Shown in pieces: positions 50,380-59,348 of a stretch of DNA of 64,000 nucleotides. The notes beneath the pieces are model-generated. The model did no database searches. It was given only the letters and a program-made list of their open reading frames with translations, and was not told the DNA's origin. A program made the position numbers and the translations under genes. This DNA is from UBA4421 sp002704225 (GTDB lineage Bacteria; Pseudomonadota; Gammaproteobacteria; Pseudomonadales; Azotimanducaceae): the NCBI GenBank assembly GCA_902556425.1, contig CACDWG010000008.1, forward strand, positions 33,088-97,087, in the 5' to 3' direction. Within the stretch, counting starts at the first letter, position 1; each line of letters starts with the position of its first letter.

Positions 50380-51353
50380 CAGATATTCACCACAACTTTG
50401 CCGACAGCCCGACGTTGGGACAGACAATTCAACGCTTCGACGTAGTCAGTCAGTGGGTACTCAGCGCCGACGACTGCATGTAATTTGCCAACGGCAAACA
50501 TCTCGATAAGCTCCGCAAAGTTCTGTTCGTTATCGGCCGGAAAGCGTGCCGAAAAAGCGCCATAAAACACACCAACAACCTGACAATTTTTCAGGAGTAC
50601 AAGATTGGTCGGCACTTTAGGAATGTCGCCACCGACAAACCCAACGACCAGCACGCGTCCGTTCCAGTTGATGCAGCGCATGCACTGATCAAACAAGGGG
50701 CCTCCGACAGGGTCATAAATAACGTCGGCGCCTCGTCCCTCGGTTAACGCTTTAACCTTTTCTTTGAGTTCGCCATCGCTGTAGTCGATTAAGTCATCCG
50801 CACCCGCCTGCCGAGCAACCTCGAGTTTTTCAGGGCTTGACGCAGCGGCTATGACCCGTGCCCCCATCGCCTTACCAAGTTCCACTGCTGCTAAGCCTAC
50901 GCCGCCTGCGGCACCCAGCACCAGTAAGGTTTCACCGGGCTGCAAATCGGCCCGCTGCTTCAGCGCGTAGTAGGACGTGCCATAGGTGGTGCTAATGCCC
51001 GACGCTTTCGCAAAGCTCATACCTTGTGGCTTAGCTCTCAATGCACTGGCAGCAACGCTAATTTGCTCCGCCATGGCACCGTGTCCGCAAGCGGCGAAGA
51101 CGCCGTCGCCTACCTGCCATTGCGAGACGTCAGGTGCGACCTGACTCACCGTGCCGGCGAACTCGCCACCGGGCGTAAAGGGGAAAGGCGGGAGGGACTG
51201 ATATTTCCCCTCCACCATGAGTACATCGGGAAAATTCAACGCGCAGGATTGGATGTCTACAATCACATGTCCTGGCTTGAGTTCAGGTGAGGCCACCTCG
51301 GCAAGGGCCAGATTTTCGGCTGGGCCGAACGCTTCGCAAAGTACCGCTTTCAA
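50379..51353 (-). CDS. Zinc-independent MDR-family quinone/NADPH oxidoreductase
   Basis: Medium-chain reductase of the quinone oxidoreductase (zeta-crystallin) type, 324 residues. N-terminal GroES-like domain with LKPGHVIVDIQSCALNFPDVL and PFTPGGEFAGTV. NADPH-binding motif LGAAGGVGLAAVELGKAMG. It lacks the catalytic zinc cysteines. A DPVGG segment follows strand five. Reduces quinones or alpha,beta-unsaturated carbonyls in the family; the substrate here is unknown. Overlaps dsbB by one base (TGATG). Confidence 0.88.
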   Translation of the reverse strand: MKAVLCEAFGPAENLALAEVASPELKPGHVIVDIQSCALNFPDVLMVEGKYQSLPPFPFTPGGEFAGTVSQVAPDVSQWQVGDGVFAACGHGAMAEQISVAASALRAKPQGMSFAKASGISTTYGTSYYALKQRADLQPGETLLVLGAAGGVGLAAVELGKAMGARVIAAASSPEKLEVARQAGADDLIDYSDGELKEKVKALTEGRGADVIYDPVGGPLFDQCMRCINWNGRVLVVGFVGGDIPKVPTNLVLLKNCQVVGVFYGAFSARFPADNEQNFAELIEMFAVGKLHAVVGAEYPLTDYVEALNCLSQRRAVGKVVVNI

Positions 51354-51387
51354 AAGTCTTCTCGCTGTTCGTTAATTGGGGCCGACA

Positions 51388-52029
51388 CTAGCTGACGGCA
51401 GTTGCAAGGGTCGCCCATGCGGGCAACTGGTCTCGAAGATCGGCGAAGTATAAGCGGAAAGCGTGTTCACCTGAATCTCGCTGTGCATCCGCTGCAATGT
51501 TAACTGCTTCATAGAGGGATGTTCGTCCCAGCCGTCTGAGCACTGAGTGTAAGCCACGTTCGACATGCTCCCAGTCATCATAGTTTGCCAGCAGGTCCGT
51601 ACTGCGCATGTATTGCATGAATTTGTGCAGCTGCGGTGCCTTGGTTTCACCTAGGTATCCGGCATACGTCGCGCAGGCGTCGTAGCAGCGCTGGCTGAAG
51701 TCTGGCCGCGCTTCCGCGTAGTAATCGCCCCAAGTCCGAGATAAGTAGTAGTCGCCGAGAATGTCGAGGAAAATCGGCGCGTAGCGGCGCAGCTCTGGGG
51801 GAAACGAGGCGCACGTGTCGCGAATCAGATCGTGCTGATTGGTAAATGCGTCAATCCGTCGGTGCAGTCGAATGCCAGCCTGCAGATCCAGGGGCAAATG
51901 TGAGGCGATAGGCCCCTTGCCGAAGTCCGCGAGTATTGCGCCGGCCAACAGGCCGTCGCGCAGTGCATTACCGTTATCCCAGCAGTCGCTGGCGTCCTGC
52001 GCCAAGGCGCAATGGGCCAGAAAATTCAT
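51388..52029 (-). CDS. acpH: Acyl-carrier-protein phosphodiesterase AcpH
   Basis: Removes the phosphopantetheine arm from ACP. The HD-like fold begins MNFLAHCALA, then LLAGAILADFGKG, GIRLHRRIDAFTNQHDLI and FLDILGDYYLSRTW, which carry the metal-binding His/Asp residues. 213 residues, as in E. coli AcpH (193). It is on the same strand as the quinone oxidoreductase and gshA. Confidence 0.9.
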   Translation of the reverse strand: MNFLAHCALAQDASDCWDNGNALRDGLLAGAILADFGKGPIASHLPLDLQAGIRLHRRIDAFTNQHDLIRDTCASFPPELRRYAPIFLDILGDYYLSRTWGDYYAEARPDFSQRCYDACATYAGYLGETKAPQLHKFMQYMRSTDLLANYDDWEHVERGLHSVLRRLGRTSLYEAVNIAADAQRDSGEHAFRLYFADLRDQLPAWATLATAVS

Positions 52030-52065
52030 CGGGCATCGCTTGTGTTTGCTCGCATGACCAAGGGG

Positions 52066-53613
52066 TTACGGCAGGGCAAGATAGCCTTCCAAAAAGTCCG
52101 CGAAGGGTTGTGTGTCGGCGGCCTCAATCTCGGCTTGGCGTATCAATGATGCAGCAGATTCTTGCTCCAGCTCCCGCAGGGTTGCGTCCTTGATTGGCGC
52201 TGCTGCGAGGTGTCTTTGCACCTGTTCAGCCTGATCCATGGTGAACTTGAAAAATGAGCCGCGCATGGCCATGGCGGCGATGACCTTAGCCGAAGGCGTA
52301 AGCTGAGGCCGCGCTAATTTATCCCGCTGCTGCCCCAAGCTGTCCAGATACTGTGATGCGGCGTTGCCGTTGGCTTGGTCTAAGGCCGCAGCAATCGGCT
52401 CACAGGCATCAAGCAGCGCGGTTGCCCAGTCGTGAAGACCGATAAGCCCCGACTCACTCTCAAGCTGTAGCTCTGGCTCACGCCCTCGCTCGACGACTCG
52501 CGTCTGGTTGCGACCGAGTATGGCTCTGGATTCCACCGAATCTGCTGGAGAATCGGCCAGCAGGCAAAGCAGTAGAAACGTGTCCATGAAACGAATTTGT
52601 TCCGCGTTGATACCCAATGGCTCAAATGGATTGAGGTCAACGCAGCGCACTTCGACGTATTCAACACCGCGCTCATTCAGTGCCGACAAAGGCCGCTCGC
52701 CACTTTGGGTGGTTCGCTTGGGCCGAATGGTGCCGTAGAACTCATTTTCAATTTGCAGCACAGCGTCGTTCAACTGGGGATATTCGCCATCTTCCGCTGG
52801 AACAATGGCACTGTAGTCCGGATAGCTTTCCGTTAACCCCATTCGCATCGAGCGTGAGTAGTCTGCAACTGAGTTGTAGGAAATATCCAGTGCGCTCTGT
52901 GCTTCGCTTTGATAACCCAGTCTGCCCATCCTCAAGCTCGTGGCATGAGGGAGGTAATAGGTGCCTTCGCTGAAAAGCTCGAGCTTGTGATCGGTGCCTT
53001 GAACAAACGAACGGCACACGGCAGGGGCCGCTCCAAATAAGTACAGCAGCAGCCAAGACCAGCGCCGAAAATTTCGGATCAGCCCAAAGTAGGCTTCCGT
53101 GCGACTGTCCTGACTGGTTTTGCCCAAAGCGGTCCAGAGGGTGTCAGGTATCGAAAAGTTGTAGTGAATACCGGAAATGGTCTGCATCAGGCGTCCATAA
53201 CGATTACCCAGCCCGCGGCGATAGACGGTTTTGGCCTGCGCAATATTGGAGCGGCCGTACTGGCCCAGCGGAATTTTTTCCTGATCTGCTGCCAAAATGC
53301 AGGGCATGCTGTTCGGCCAAATCAGCTCATCGCCTATGTTTTTCTGCACAAAGACATGAATGTCGCCGAGTTCTTGGAGGACGCTCTCGGGATTGGGGTG
53401 AATGCCGGTGATAAGCTCGAGCTGAGCCTCTGAAAAATCGGTGGTAATGGCTCGATGGGTCAGTGCGGATCCCAAGGCCTTGGGATGGGGTTGCTGCGAA
53501 AGCGAACCATCAGTGCGAACCCGCAGACTTTCTTTCTCGATGCCGCGAATCAACTGATTGAGCCCAACATCGGGCGTTGCTAAAACGTTAAGTGTGGCTT
53601 CGTCCAGCTGCAT
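52066..53613 (-). CDS. gshA: Glutamate-cysteine ligase
   Basis: First step of glutathione synthesis. 515 residues, close to E. coli GshA (518). Diagnostic stretches: IRGIEKESLRVRTDGSLS, TDFSEAQLELITG, ISGIHYNFSIPD, GTYYLPHATSLRMGRLGYQ and the metal/ATP region VEYVEVRCVDLNPFEPLGI. No gshB is in the window. The gene lies downstream of pckA on the same strand; a large dyad sits between them. Confidence 0.95.
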   Translation of the reverse strand: MQLDEATLNVLATPDVGLNQLIRGIEKESLRVRTDGSLSQQPHPKALGSALTHRAITTDFSEAQLELITGIHPNPESVLQELGDIHVFVQKNIGDELIWPNSMPCILAADQEKIPLGQYGRSNIAQAKTVYRRGLGNRYGRLMQTISGIHYNFSIPDTLWTALGKTSQDSRTEAYFGLIRNFRRWSWLLLYLFGAAPAVCRSFVQGTDHKLELFSEGTYYLPHATSLRMGRLGYQSEAQSALDISYNSVADYSRSMRMGLTESYPDYSAIVPAEDGEYPQLNDAVLQIENEFYGTIRPKRTTQSGERPLSALNERGVEYVEVRCVDLNPFEPLGINAEQIRFMDTFLLLCLLADSPADSVESRAILGRNQTRVVERGREPELQLESESGLIGLHDWATALLDACEPIAAALDQANGNAASQYLDSLGQQRDKLARPQLTPSAKVIAAMAMRGSFFKFTMDQAEQVQRHLAAAPIKDATLRELEQESAASLIRQAEIEAADTQPFADFLEGYLALP

Positions 53614-53647
53614 CGTGGGCTCCAGCCTCCAATAATGTGTTATCCGC

Positions 53648-53690
53648 AGCGGTTGATCGAAATCGATTCATCGACCTCGATCAAACCGCT
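53648..53690 (-). other. Large inverted repeat between pckA and gshA
   Basis: AGCGGTTGATCGA (53648-53660) faces TCGATCAAACCGCT (53677-53690): 13 pairs with a single bulged base, loop of 16. It starts 18 bases past the pckA stop and lies about 35 bases upstream of the gshA ATG. No T-run follows, so it may be a pckA 3'-end hairpin, a transcriptional attenuator or an operator for gshA. Confidence 0.5.
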
Positions 53691-53707
53691 GGCGCCACTC
53701 TATCACG

Positions 53708-55240
53708 TTAAGCGGCAGGCCCAGCAGCGACGATTCCTGGATCGACATCAAACCGCTTAAAGTTCTCTTCGAACTTTTCAACAAGGCTGGCAGCGGCAGA
53801 ATCGTAGGCATCTTTATCGGCCCACGTGTCTCTTGGGTTGAGCAGATTCGAGTCGACACCGGGCACGGAAACCGGGATATCGAGGTTTAGTCCGGGCAAA
53901 TGGGTTGTTTCAGCTCCTACGAGGGCGCCACTTTGCACGGCAGCGATGATGGCTCTCGTTGTGGGGATATTGAACCGTTCTCCCACGCCATAACCCCCAC
54001 CGGTCCAGCCTGTGTTGACCAAGTAGACACGGGAGCCAAACTCCTCGATACGCTTGATCAATAAGTCGGCATAGACGCCGGCTGGCCTTGGGAAGAATGG
54101 CGCGCCAAAGCAAGTAGAAAACGTGGCTTTGTAGGCTTCGGTTGAGCCGATTTCTGTAGAGCCTACCGCTGCGGTGTATCCAGACAAAAAGTGATAGGCC
54201 GCTGCCTGCTTGCTCAGGATGGAGACGGGGGGTAGCACACCGCTGACATCACAGGTCAAAAAGATAATGTTGTTGGGTTCGCCAGCGCGATTTCCCGGCA
54301 CCTTGGCTTCGATGTTGCTTCGTGGATAGCAGGCGCGAGTGTTTTCCGTAAGCGTGCTGTCTGCGTAATCGGGTTCTCGCTGCTCGTTGATGACGACATT
54401 CTCGACGATGGCACCAAAGCGAATGGCGTCAAAAATGACCGGCTCGTTTTTGCGCGTCAAATCGATGCACTTGGCGTAGCAACCCCCTTCGAAGTTAAAA
54501 ACTGTATCCTTGCCCCAGCCGTGCTCATCGTCGCCAATCAGTAAGCGGTCCGGATCTGCTGACAGAGTGGTCTTACCGGTACCCGACAGACCGAAAAACA
54601 GGGTCACGTCCTCGTCCGCCCCGGCATTTGCCGAGCAGTGCATGGGAAGAACGTCTTTCTCTGGCAGCAAAAAATTCAGGACAGAGAACATGGATTTCTT
54701 CATTTCGCCGGCATAACGCATGCCGGCAATCAGTACTTTGCGTTGAGCAAAATGAATCATTACCGTGCCGTCGCTGTTGGTGCCATCACGTTCAGGGTCG
54801 CATTCGAACGTTGGAGCATTGACGACCTGCCACACTTCTTTGTTGTGTGAATTGTAGTGCTCTGGAGTGATGAAGAGAGACCGGCCGAACAAACCATGCC
54901 ACGCGTATTCGGTGGTAACTTCGATGGGCAAATAATGCTCAGGGTCAGCACCGACATGCAGGTGAGACAAAAACGTTTCTCGCTCTCCCACATGCACCTG
55001 AACTCTATCCCAAAGATGATCGAACACGTCGGCGGCGATGGGTTGATTGATATCGCCCCAGTCGATGGACTCCGAAGTTGAGGGTTCGTCGACAATAAAA
55101 CGATCTTTCGGTGAGCGGCCTGTTCGCGCTCCGGTTTCAACGACAATGGCGCCATTGCTGGCAAATTTTCCTTCGCCCCGGGTGACGGCTTGCTCGGCAA
55201 GGTCGGCGCTGGAGAGATCGATCAGGGTATTGTTAGTCAT
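53708..55240 (-). CDS. pckA: Phosphoenolpyruvate carboxykinase (ATP)
   Basis: Converts oxaloacetate to phosphoenolpyruvate for gluconeogenesis. Kinase loop GLSGTGKTTLSADPDRLLI with DDEHGW, metal ligands in MHCSANAG, and FNFEGGCYAKCIDL are all present. The sequence TGARTGRSPKDRFIVDEP near the N-terminus is the PEPCK signature for the arginine contact. 510 residues (E. coli 540, Pseudomonas about 513). It is downstream of hslO on the same strand, 128 bases apart, which leaves room for its own promoter. Confidence 0.97.
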   Translation of the reverse strand: MTNNTLIDLSSADLAEQAVTRGEGKFASNGAIVVETGARTGRSPKDRFIVDEPSTSESIDWGDINQPIAADVFDHLWDRVQVHVGERETFLSHLHVGADPEHYLPIEVTTEYAWHGLFGRSLFITPEHYNSHNKEVWQVVNAPTFECDPERDGTNSDGTVMIHFAQRKVLIAGMRYAGEMKKSMFSVLNFLLPEKDVLPMHCSANAGADEDVTLFFGLSGTGKTTLSADPDRLLIGDDEHGWGKDTVFNFEGGCYAKCIDLTRKNEPVIFDAIRFGAIVENVVINEQREPDYADSTLTENTRACYPRSNIEAKVPGNRAGEPNNIIFLTCDVSGVLPPVSILSKQAAAYHFLSGYTAAVGSTEIGSTEAYKATFSTCFGAPFFPRPAGVYADLLIKRIEEFGSRVYLVNTGWTGGGYGVGERFNIPTTRAIIAAVQSGALVGAETTHLPGLNLDIPVSVPGVDSNLLNPRDTWADKDAYDSAAASLVEKFEENFKRFDVDPGIVAAGPAA

Positions 55241-55279
55241 AGTGTTTTTGTTGCTGAAATCTAATTTTTGAGGGCGGCG

Positions 55280-55288
55280 ATTATGCCA
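55280..55288 (-). promoter_or_regulatory. Possible -10 element of the pckA promoter
   Basis: On the minus strand the extended -10-like TGGCATAAT (55288-55280) lies about 40 bases before the pckA ATG, giving a start of transcription near 55273. No good -35 is seen at 17 bases, as is common with extended -10 promoters. Weak prediction. Confidence 0.35.
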
Positions 55289-55368
55289 GACAAAGCGGTT
55301 TGATGAATGAGAGAAATATGGGCATATGTTGCTTGCCTGGGCGTAAAACGAAAGCGCTACCGATGGGG

Positions 55369-56310
55369 TTAATGCAGCGGATTTTCGTTTGGTGCCTGCG
55401 CTAGCTCGTCTATTTGCCCCATTAGTCGCGCAACAGAACCGGCGTCATAGCGATAACGATGTCCACAAAATTCACAGTCGACTGTGATCTCCCCCTGTTC
55501 CATTAGCAAGGCGCCGAGGTCATCTTTGCCCAACATCATCAGCGTAGTGTCGGTTCGTTCACTGTTGCAGGTGCATTGGTACGCCAGATCCTTTGGTGGT
55601 TGAAGGACACAGGGGTACTCGTGAAACAGTCGATGCAGCAAGGTTTGCACATCCAGTTCGCCCAGTTCGGCGTTGGTAACGGTTGCCGCAAGAGTCGTTA
55701 GCGTTTCCCAGGCATCTTGGGCTGCATCGCAGTCTGCCTCGGATGCGTCTGGGTGATTGGGCAGCCGCTGCAGCAGTAAACCGGTCACACAGAGGTTGTC
55801 CGCTTGGGTGTTCTGGGCAAAGTGGAGCCGCGTATCCAGTTGCTCGGACTGCGCAAAATAGTCTTCTAGGCATTTGGCAAGATCTTGTTTTTCCAGCGCG
55901 ACCAAGCCTTGGTAAGGCTGCATACCGGTCTCTTCGTCAGGTATCAATGTGAGAGCAAGCTGCCCTTGGCCCAGCCAAGCGCCTATGTCGTGGTTGCTGC
56001 CATCTTTGCTGCTTTGAGGAAAGCTGGCGTCATCGGTGAGGTGCATGATGCCGCGCAAGTTGGTGTGATCCCGGCATTCCGCAAGGGAACGTCGCAGTGC
56101 GCCGTTGCCCTGAGACTGCATGGCCACTGCGCCGGAGAATTTCAGGTTATCGGCAACCATCGCGACGGTTGCCAGCATTTGGCCGAGGAGTTCGCTAACC
56201 TGAGCGGGATAAGCCCGGTATTGGCCGGCAGCCTCCAAGGTCGATTGCAAGCGCACCCATTGGCCGCGAATGGGCAGGTCGGTGAAACTAAAGCGATACA
56301 GGTTATCCAT
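55369..56310 (-). CDS. hslO: Redox-regulated chaperone Hsp33
   Basis: Heat- and oxidation-activated holdase. 313 residues. The zinc-binding redox switch at the C-terminus is intact: CTCNSERTD (CxC) and DCEFCGHRYRYD (CxxC). The N-terminal MDNLYRFSFTDLPIRGQWV is typical. The hslR-hslO order is as in E. coli, with pckA next. Cysteine oxidation releases zinc and exposes the client site. Confidence 0.95.
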   Translation of the reverse strand: MDNLYRFSFTDLPIRGQWVRLQSTLEAAGQYRAYPAQVSELLGQMLATVAMVADNLKFSGAVAMQSQGNGALRRSLAECRDHTNLRGIMHLTDDASFPQSSKDGSNHDIGAWLGQGQLALTLIPDEETGMQPYQGLVALEKQDLAKCLEDYFAQSEQLDTRLHFAQNTQADNLCVTGLLLQRLPNHPDASEADCDAAQDAWETLTTLAATVTNAELGELDVQTLLHRLFHEYPCVLQPPKDLAYQCTCNSERTDTTLMMLGKDDLGALLMEQGEITVDCEFCGHRYRYDAGSVARLMGQIDELAQAPNENPLH

Positions 56311-56332
56311 ATTGGGATCCAGTCAATGGGAG

Positions 56333-56740
56333 TTATTCGTCCGGGGATTGCGGCCAATGCTGATCTAAATCACGCAGTTGGGCTAAGGCGCGTCGATCTT
56401 TTTTGTCGGGACGGCCGCTGCGCACGGTGAGTCCGGCACGTTCCATGCGCCGGCTGCTCGTGCGTAACTCCCGCCGCTCGATGCTTTCGATCGTTTCTTC
56501 GTAGAGCGTTTGAGCCTGGGTCGCTGGGCCCCGCTGGTCTGACAGCAACGTTACGACGACGGTTTGAACGGTTTCGCCTCGTCGAATTTGCAGAGTTTGG
56601 CCAATCTGCAGTTCCTTCGACGGTTTTGCACGCTGGTTTTCCACATGCACTTTTCCGCCTTCTACTGCTTTTTTGGCCAAGGAGCGGGTCTTAAAAAAAC
56701 GTGCCGCCCAGAGCCAGCGGTCGATGCGGATTCCGCTCAT
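56333..56740 (-). CDS. hslR: Ribosome-associated heat-shock protein Hsp15 (S4 domain)
   Basis: RNA-binding protein that recycles 50S subunits carrying peptidyl-tRNA. The S4 domain is MSGIRIDRWLWAARFFKTRS and continues with AVEGGKVHVEN. 135 residues, basic C-terminal helix (RSGRPDKKDRRAL). Overlaps yrfG by four bases (ATGA) and is followed by hslO 22 bases later. Confidence 0.92.
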   Translation of the reverse strand: MSGIRIDRWLWAARFFKTRSLAKKAVEGGKVHVENQRAKPSKELQIGQTLQIRRGETVQTVVVTLLSDQRGPATQAQTLYEETIESIERRELRTSSRRMERAGLTVRSGRPDKKDRRALAQLRDLDQHWPQSPDE

Positions 56741-57420
56741 ATCAGGCCGGACAGTAATTGTTCGTAGTGGTCAAAACTCGGGTGCCCCTGAGTCTGTCGA
56801 GCCGGTTTTCGCGTATCGGGATAGGCCACTGCCAAGGTCTGCGCGATGCCAAACCGTTTGGCTGCATCAAGCACGCGTTGAGTGTCATCAATGAACAGGG
56901 TGCGCGCAGGGTCGAGCTGGGTTTGCTCGACCAAGGTAGGCCAAAACGCGTCGTTTTCTTTGGGCACGCCGTAGTCATGGCTGGATATCACCTCATCAAC
57001 CCGTGCCGTCAGCTGCAACGCCTTGTCTTTGATGGCAAAGGATTGGCGATCCGCATTTGTCGCGATCAGTACGCGTTTCTTGCATCGGGTCAACTGCTCC
57101 AAAAAGGTATCGGCCCCGGGCAGAAAGCAAATGAGATCAGCAGCTTGTTCGTGCAGAGCGACCATGTCCAAGCCGGTAAATTCCCGCCAATAGTCAAAAC
57201 GATAAAAATCCATGGTGCCCAAGAGCCCCATCATATGGCTGTGCAATTGTGCTTGTGCAGATTCCGCAGAGAGATCGTGTAGTTTGGCATAGGCGGCGGG
57301 TAGCAAATGCCCGAAGATCTGGTTGTCATAGTTCAGGTCTAGCAGCGTGCCGTCCATATCCAGCAACACCGTGTCGATGTTTTGCCATGGAACCAGAGAA
57401 AAGTTTGGCGTTAGATTCAT
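56737..57420 (-). CDS. yrfG: GMP/IMP nucleotidase YrfG (HAD superfamily)
   Basis: HAD subfamily IA phosphatase; the E. coli orthologue hydrolyses GMP and IMP. Motif I VLLDMDGTLLDL, motif II LIATNADR, motif III in ISSHDYGVPKEND and motif IV FIDDTQRVLDAA are seen. The cap carries YRFDYWREFTGL. 227 residues. The synteny with hslR, hslO and nudE supports the orthology. Confidence 0.92.
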   Translation of the reverse strand: MNLTPNFSLVPWQNIDTVLLDMDGTLLDLNYDNQIFGHLLPAAYAKLHDLSAESAQAQLHSHMMGLLGTMDFYRFDYWREFTGLDMVALHEQAADLICFLPGADTFLEQLTRCKKRVLIATNADRQSFAIKDKALQLTARVDEVISSHDYGVPKENDAFWPTLVEQTQLDPARTLFIDDTQRVLDAAKRFGIAQTLAVAYPDTRKPARQTQGHPSFDHYEQLLSGLI

Positions 57421-57557
57421 GAGACTCAGATAATCTAAGGACGTGCCTTACCCAAAAGACAACTTGGTGTGTTGAGCGGCGCTGATCGAAACCCCGCCGT
57501 GCCGTGTCAATGCAGCCTATACTAACCGCTACGCTTTAAGACGAGAGATTTAATTCC

Positions 57558-58118
57558 ATGCCGTTACCTACCATTCGCAAGACGGAAGTGCTGGCGCAAA
57601 GCCGTTTTTTTACGATTGAAGCCATGCACTTAACTTTCAGCAACGGCGTTGAACGGGTCTATGAGCGGCTACCTGCGGTTGGCGAACAAGGTGTCATTGT
57701 CGTTGCGGTGAATGATAACGATGAATTGTTGCTGATTCGCGAATACGCAGCGGGTTTCCATGAATTTCAGCTAACCTTGCCCAAGGGTGCGGCAGATCCG
57801 GGCGAGGCGCTGGAAGATGCCGCAGCTCGCGAGCTGGCGGAAGAAGCTGGCTTCGGGGCCCGCGATGTACGTTTCGTTAAACGACTGAGTATCGCGCCAG
57901 GGCATATGGGTTTTACGATCAACGTGCTGATGGCCACCGATCTGTATCCTCACGATATTCCGGGCGATGAACCAGAACCCCCTGAGTTGGTGCGATGGCC
58001 TCTGTCCCAAATCGACGAGTTACTCGCCCACGAAGCATTTTATGAGGCCCGTGCGATCGCAGCGTTGACTCTGTGCCTGCCGCAATTGCGGCAGGCATTG
58101 CACGATGGAAACGAATGA
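57558..58118 (+). CDS. nudE: NudE, Nudix hydrolase for ADP-linked compounds
   Basis: Cleaves NADH, ADP-ribose and related dinucleotides. Nudix box GAADPGEALEDAAARELAEE continues with AGF, matching Gx5Ex7REUxEExGU. Just before it stand LLIREYAAGFHEFQLTLPKG, typical of NudE. 186 residues. Divergent from yrfG with a 137-base gap; a TATACT -10-like element is near 57522. A neighbouring cysQ gene follows after 27 bases. Confidence 0.92.
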   Translation: MPLPTIRKTEVLAQSRFFTIEAMHLTFSNGVERVYERLPAVGEQGVIVVAVNDNDELLLIREYAAGFHEFQLTLPKGAADPGEALEDAAARELAEEAGFGARDVRFVKRLSIAPGHMGFTINVLMATDLYPHDIPGDEPEPPELVRWPLSQIDELLAHEAFYEARAIAALTLCLPQLRQALHDGNE

Positions 58119-58145
58119 ACCACCCAAGAACGAATGGAAAATGAA

Positions 58146-58994
58146 ATGACTGATGCGATACCGCAGGATTGGATTGCACGATTAACCGCAATTGTTGAAG
58201 AGGCAGGTGCAGCGATCCTAGAGGTCTATAACACCGATTTTGAGGTTCAGACCAAGGGGGATGAATCGCCCCTAACCCAAGCAGATTTGGCAGCGCACCG
58301 GGTCATTGTGGCGGGCTTAGAAGCGCTGAGTCCGCAGATACCGATTATATCCGAGGAGTCTGCGCCACCGCCCTTTGCTGAACGTGCCGGTTGGCAGCGC
58401 TACTGGCTTGTGGATCCATTGGATGGCACGAAGGAATTCGTTAACCGCAATGGCGAGTTCACGGTGAACATCGCTCTCATCGACGGCAGCGAACCGGTAT
58501 TTGGAATCGTCGGTGTGCCCGTGCAGGAAAAGGTGTATGTCGGCGATGTCCGCCAAACAAATTCTGATCAACGGGCCTATGTGTTGCACAAGGGAACGTC
58601 TCATCCACTGCAGGTGCAGCGGCAGAACGACCGCCAAGGCCCCCTCCGGGTGGTGGCGAGTCGTAACCATGGCGGTGAACGGCTAGAGGCCTATTTGAGC
58701 GAAATAGACGCTCTTTTCGCAGGCTGCGAGCGAACCCCAGTAGGCAGTTCGCTGAAGCTATGCGTGCTGGCAGAAGGTGGCGCAGATATCTATCCGCGCT
58801 TGGGGCTCACTAGCGAATGGGACATTGGTGCTGCGCAAGCGGTACTCACCGCAGCAGGCGGTGGGGTCTACACCCAAGACGGCGCGGTGCTGCCTTACAA
58901 CACGAAGGATAGCTTGTTGAATCCGGAATTTTTGGCGGTAGCCGATGGATCTTATCCGTGGATTGAGGTGCTACCACGTTTCCCTGAGAAGTAA
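58146..58994 (+). CDS. cysQ: 3'(2'),5'-bisphosphate nucleotidase CysQ
   Basis: Hydrolyses PAP, the by-product of sulfate assimilation. Magnesium-binding motifs of the inositol-monophosphatase fold: SEESAPPPF, DPLDGTKEFVNRNGEFTVNI and the late EWDIGAAQAVLTAAGG. 282 residues from ATG 58146 (GGA 7 bases upstream); ATG 58134 is an in-frame alternative. It follows nudE, as in E. coli-like genomes where these belong to nucleotide housekeeping. Confidence 0.93.
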   Translation: MTDAIPQDWIARLTAIVEEAGAAILEVYNTDFEVQTKGDESPLTQADLAAHRVIVAGLEALSPQIPIISEESAPPPFAERAGWQRYWLVDPLDGTKEFVNRNGEFTVNIALIDGSEPVFGIVGVPVQEKVYVGDVRQTNSDQRAYVLHKGTSHPLQVQRQNDRQGPLRVVASRNHGGERLEAYLSEIDALFAGCERTPVGSSLKLCVLAEGGADIYPRLGLTSEWDIGAAQAVLTAAGGGVYTQDGAVLPYNTKDSLLNPEFLAVADGSYPWIEVLPRFPEK

Positions 58995-59348
58995 CGCTCA
59001 GTGCGCGGGGGGGCAGCGCCACGATCGGAGTTAGCAAGAAGAGCTTGGCGCTGCGAAAGGCGAGAGGTGGTCTCAACCAGCCGAGCCGACGCTGCATCAA
59101 TGCAATCGCCCTGCCGAGGAAAATTACTGTATGCATGTACAGCTACGGCTGGTGAGGATTGCAAGAATACAGAAGTTTCAGATGAAAAAAAGAGTCCGCT
59201 GTTGACGATTTTGTTTCAAATTGTGAAAAGCGTTAAAAGTCAGTGTCTTAGCGATGGGTAACTCGGGCAGAAATTTTCCCGCTTCTCTGCATCGCATGGC
59301 CGAGGCGTCGCTGCTAGTCTTGGTGGCGAGAGAAAAAGGGAGGTTGCG
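58995..59348. other. Intergenic region between cysQ and the acyl-CoA-dehydrogenase-like gene
   Basis: 354 bases. It contains a G7 run just after the cysQ stop (about 59007-59013) and the LexA-box-like palindrome at 59127-59142. A TTGACG hexamer lies at about 59202 but without a convincing -10. Open frames (for example 59001-59261 on plus and 58952-59164 on minus) have no recognisable features. I see no terminator. Confidence 0.4.
59127..59142. promoter_or_regulatory. LexA (SOS) box-like palindrome
   Basis: CTGTATGCATGTACAG: the CTGT-N8-ACAG form of the gammaproteobacterial LexA operator, with a palindromic ATGCAT core and TA before it. The nearest downstream gene is 207 bases away on the plus strand (59349), and cysQ ends about 130 bases to the left. 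No obvious SOS gene is next to it, so it may be a chance match or control a short unannotated transcript. Confidence 0.4.

Noticed and set aside
59001..59261. 86-residue ORF containing the LexA-like box
   Set aside because: No good start codon or ribosome-binding site, no family features, and the operator itself would lie inside the coding sequence.
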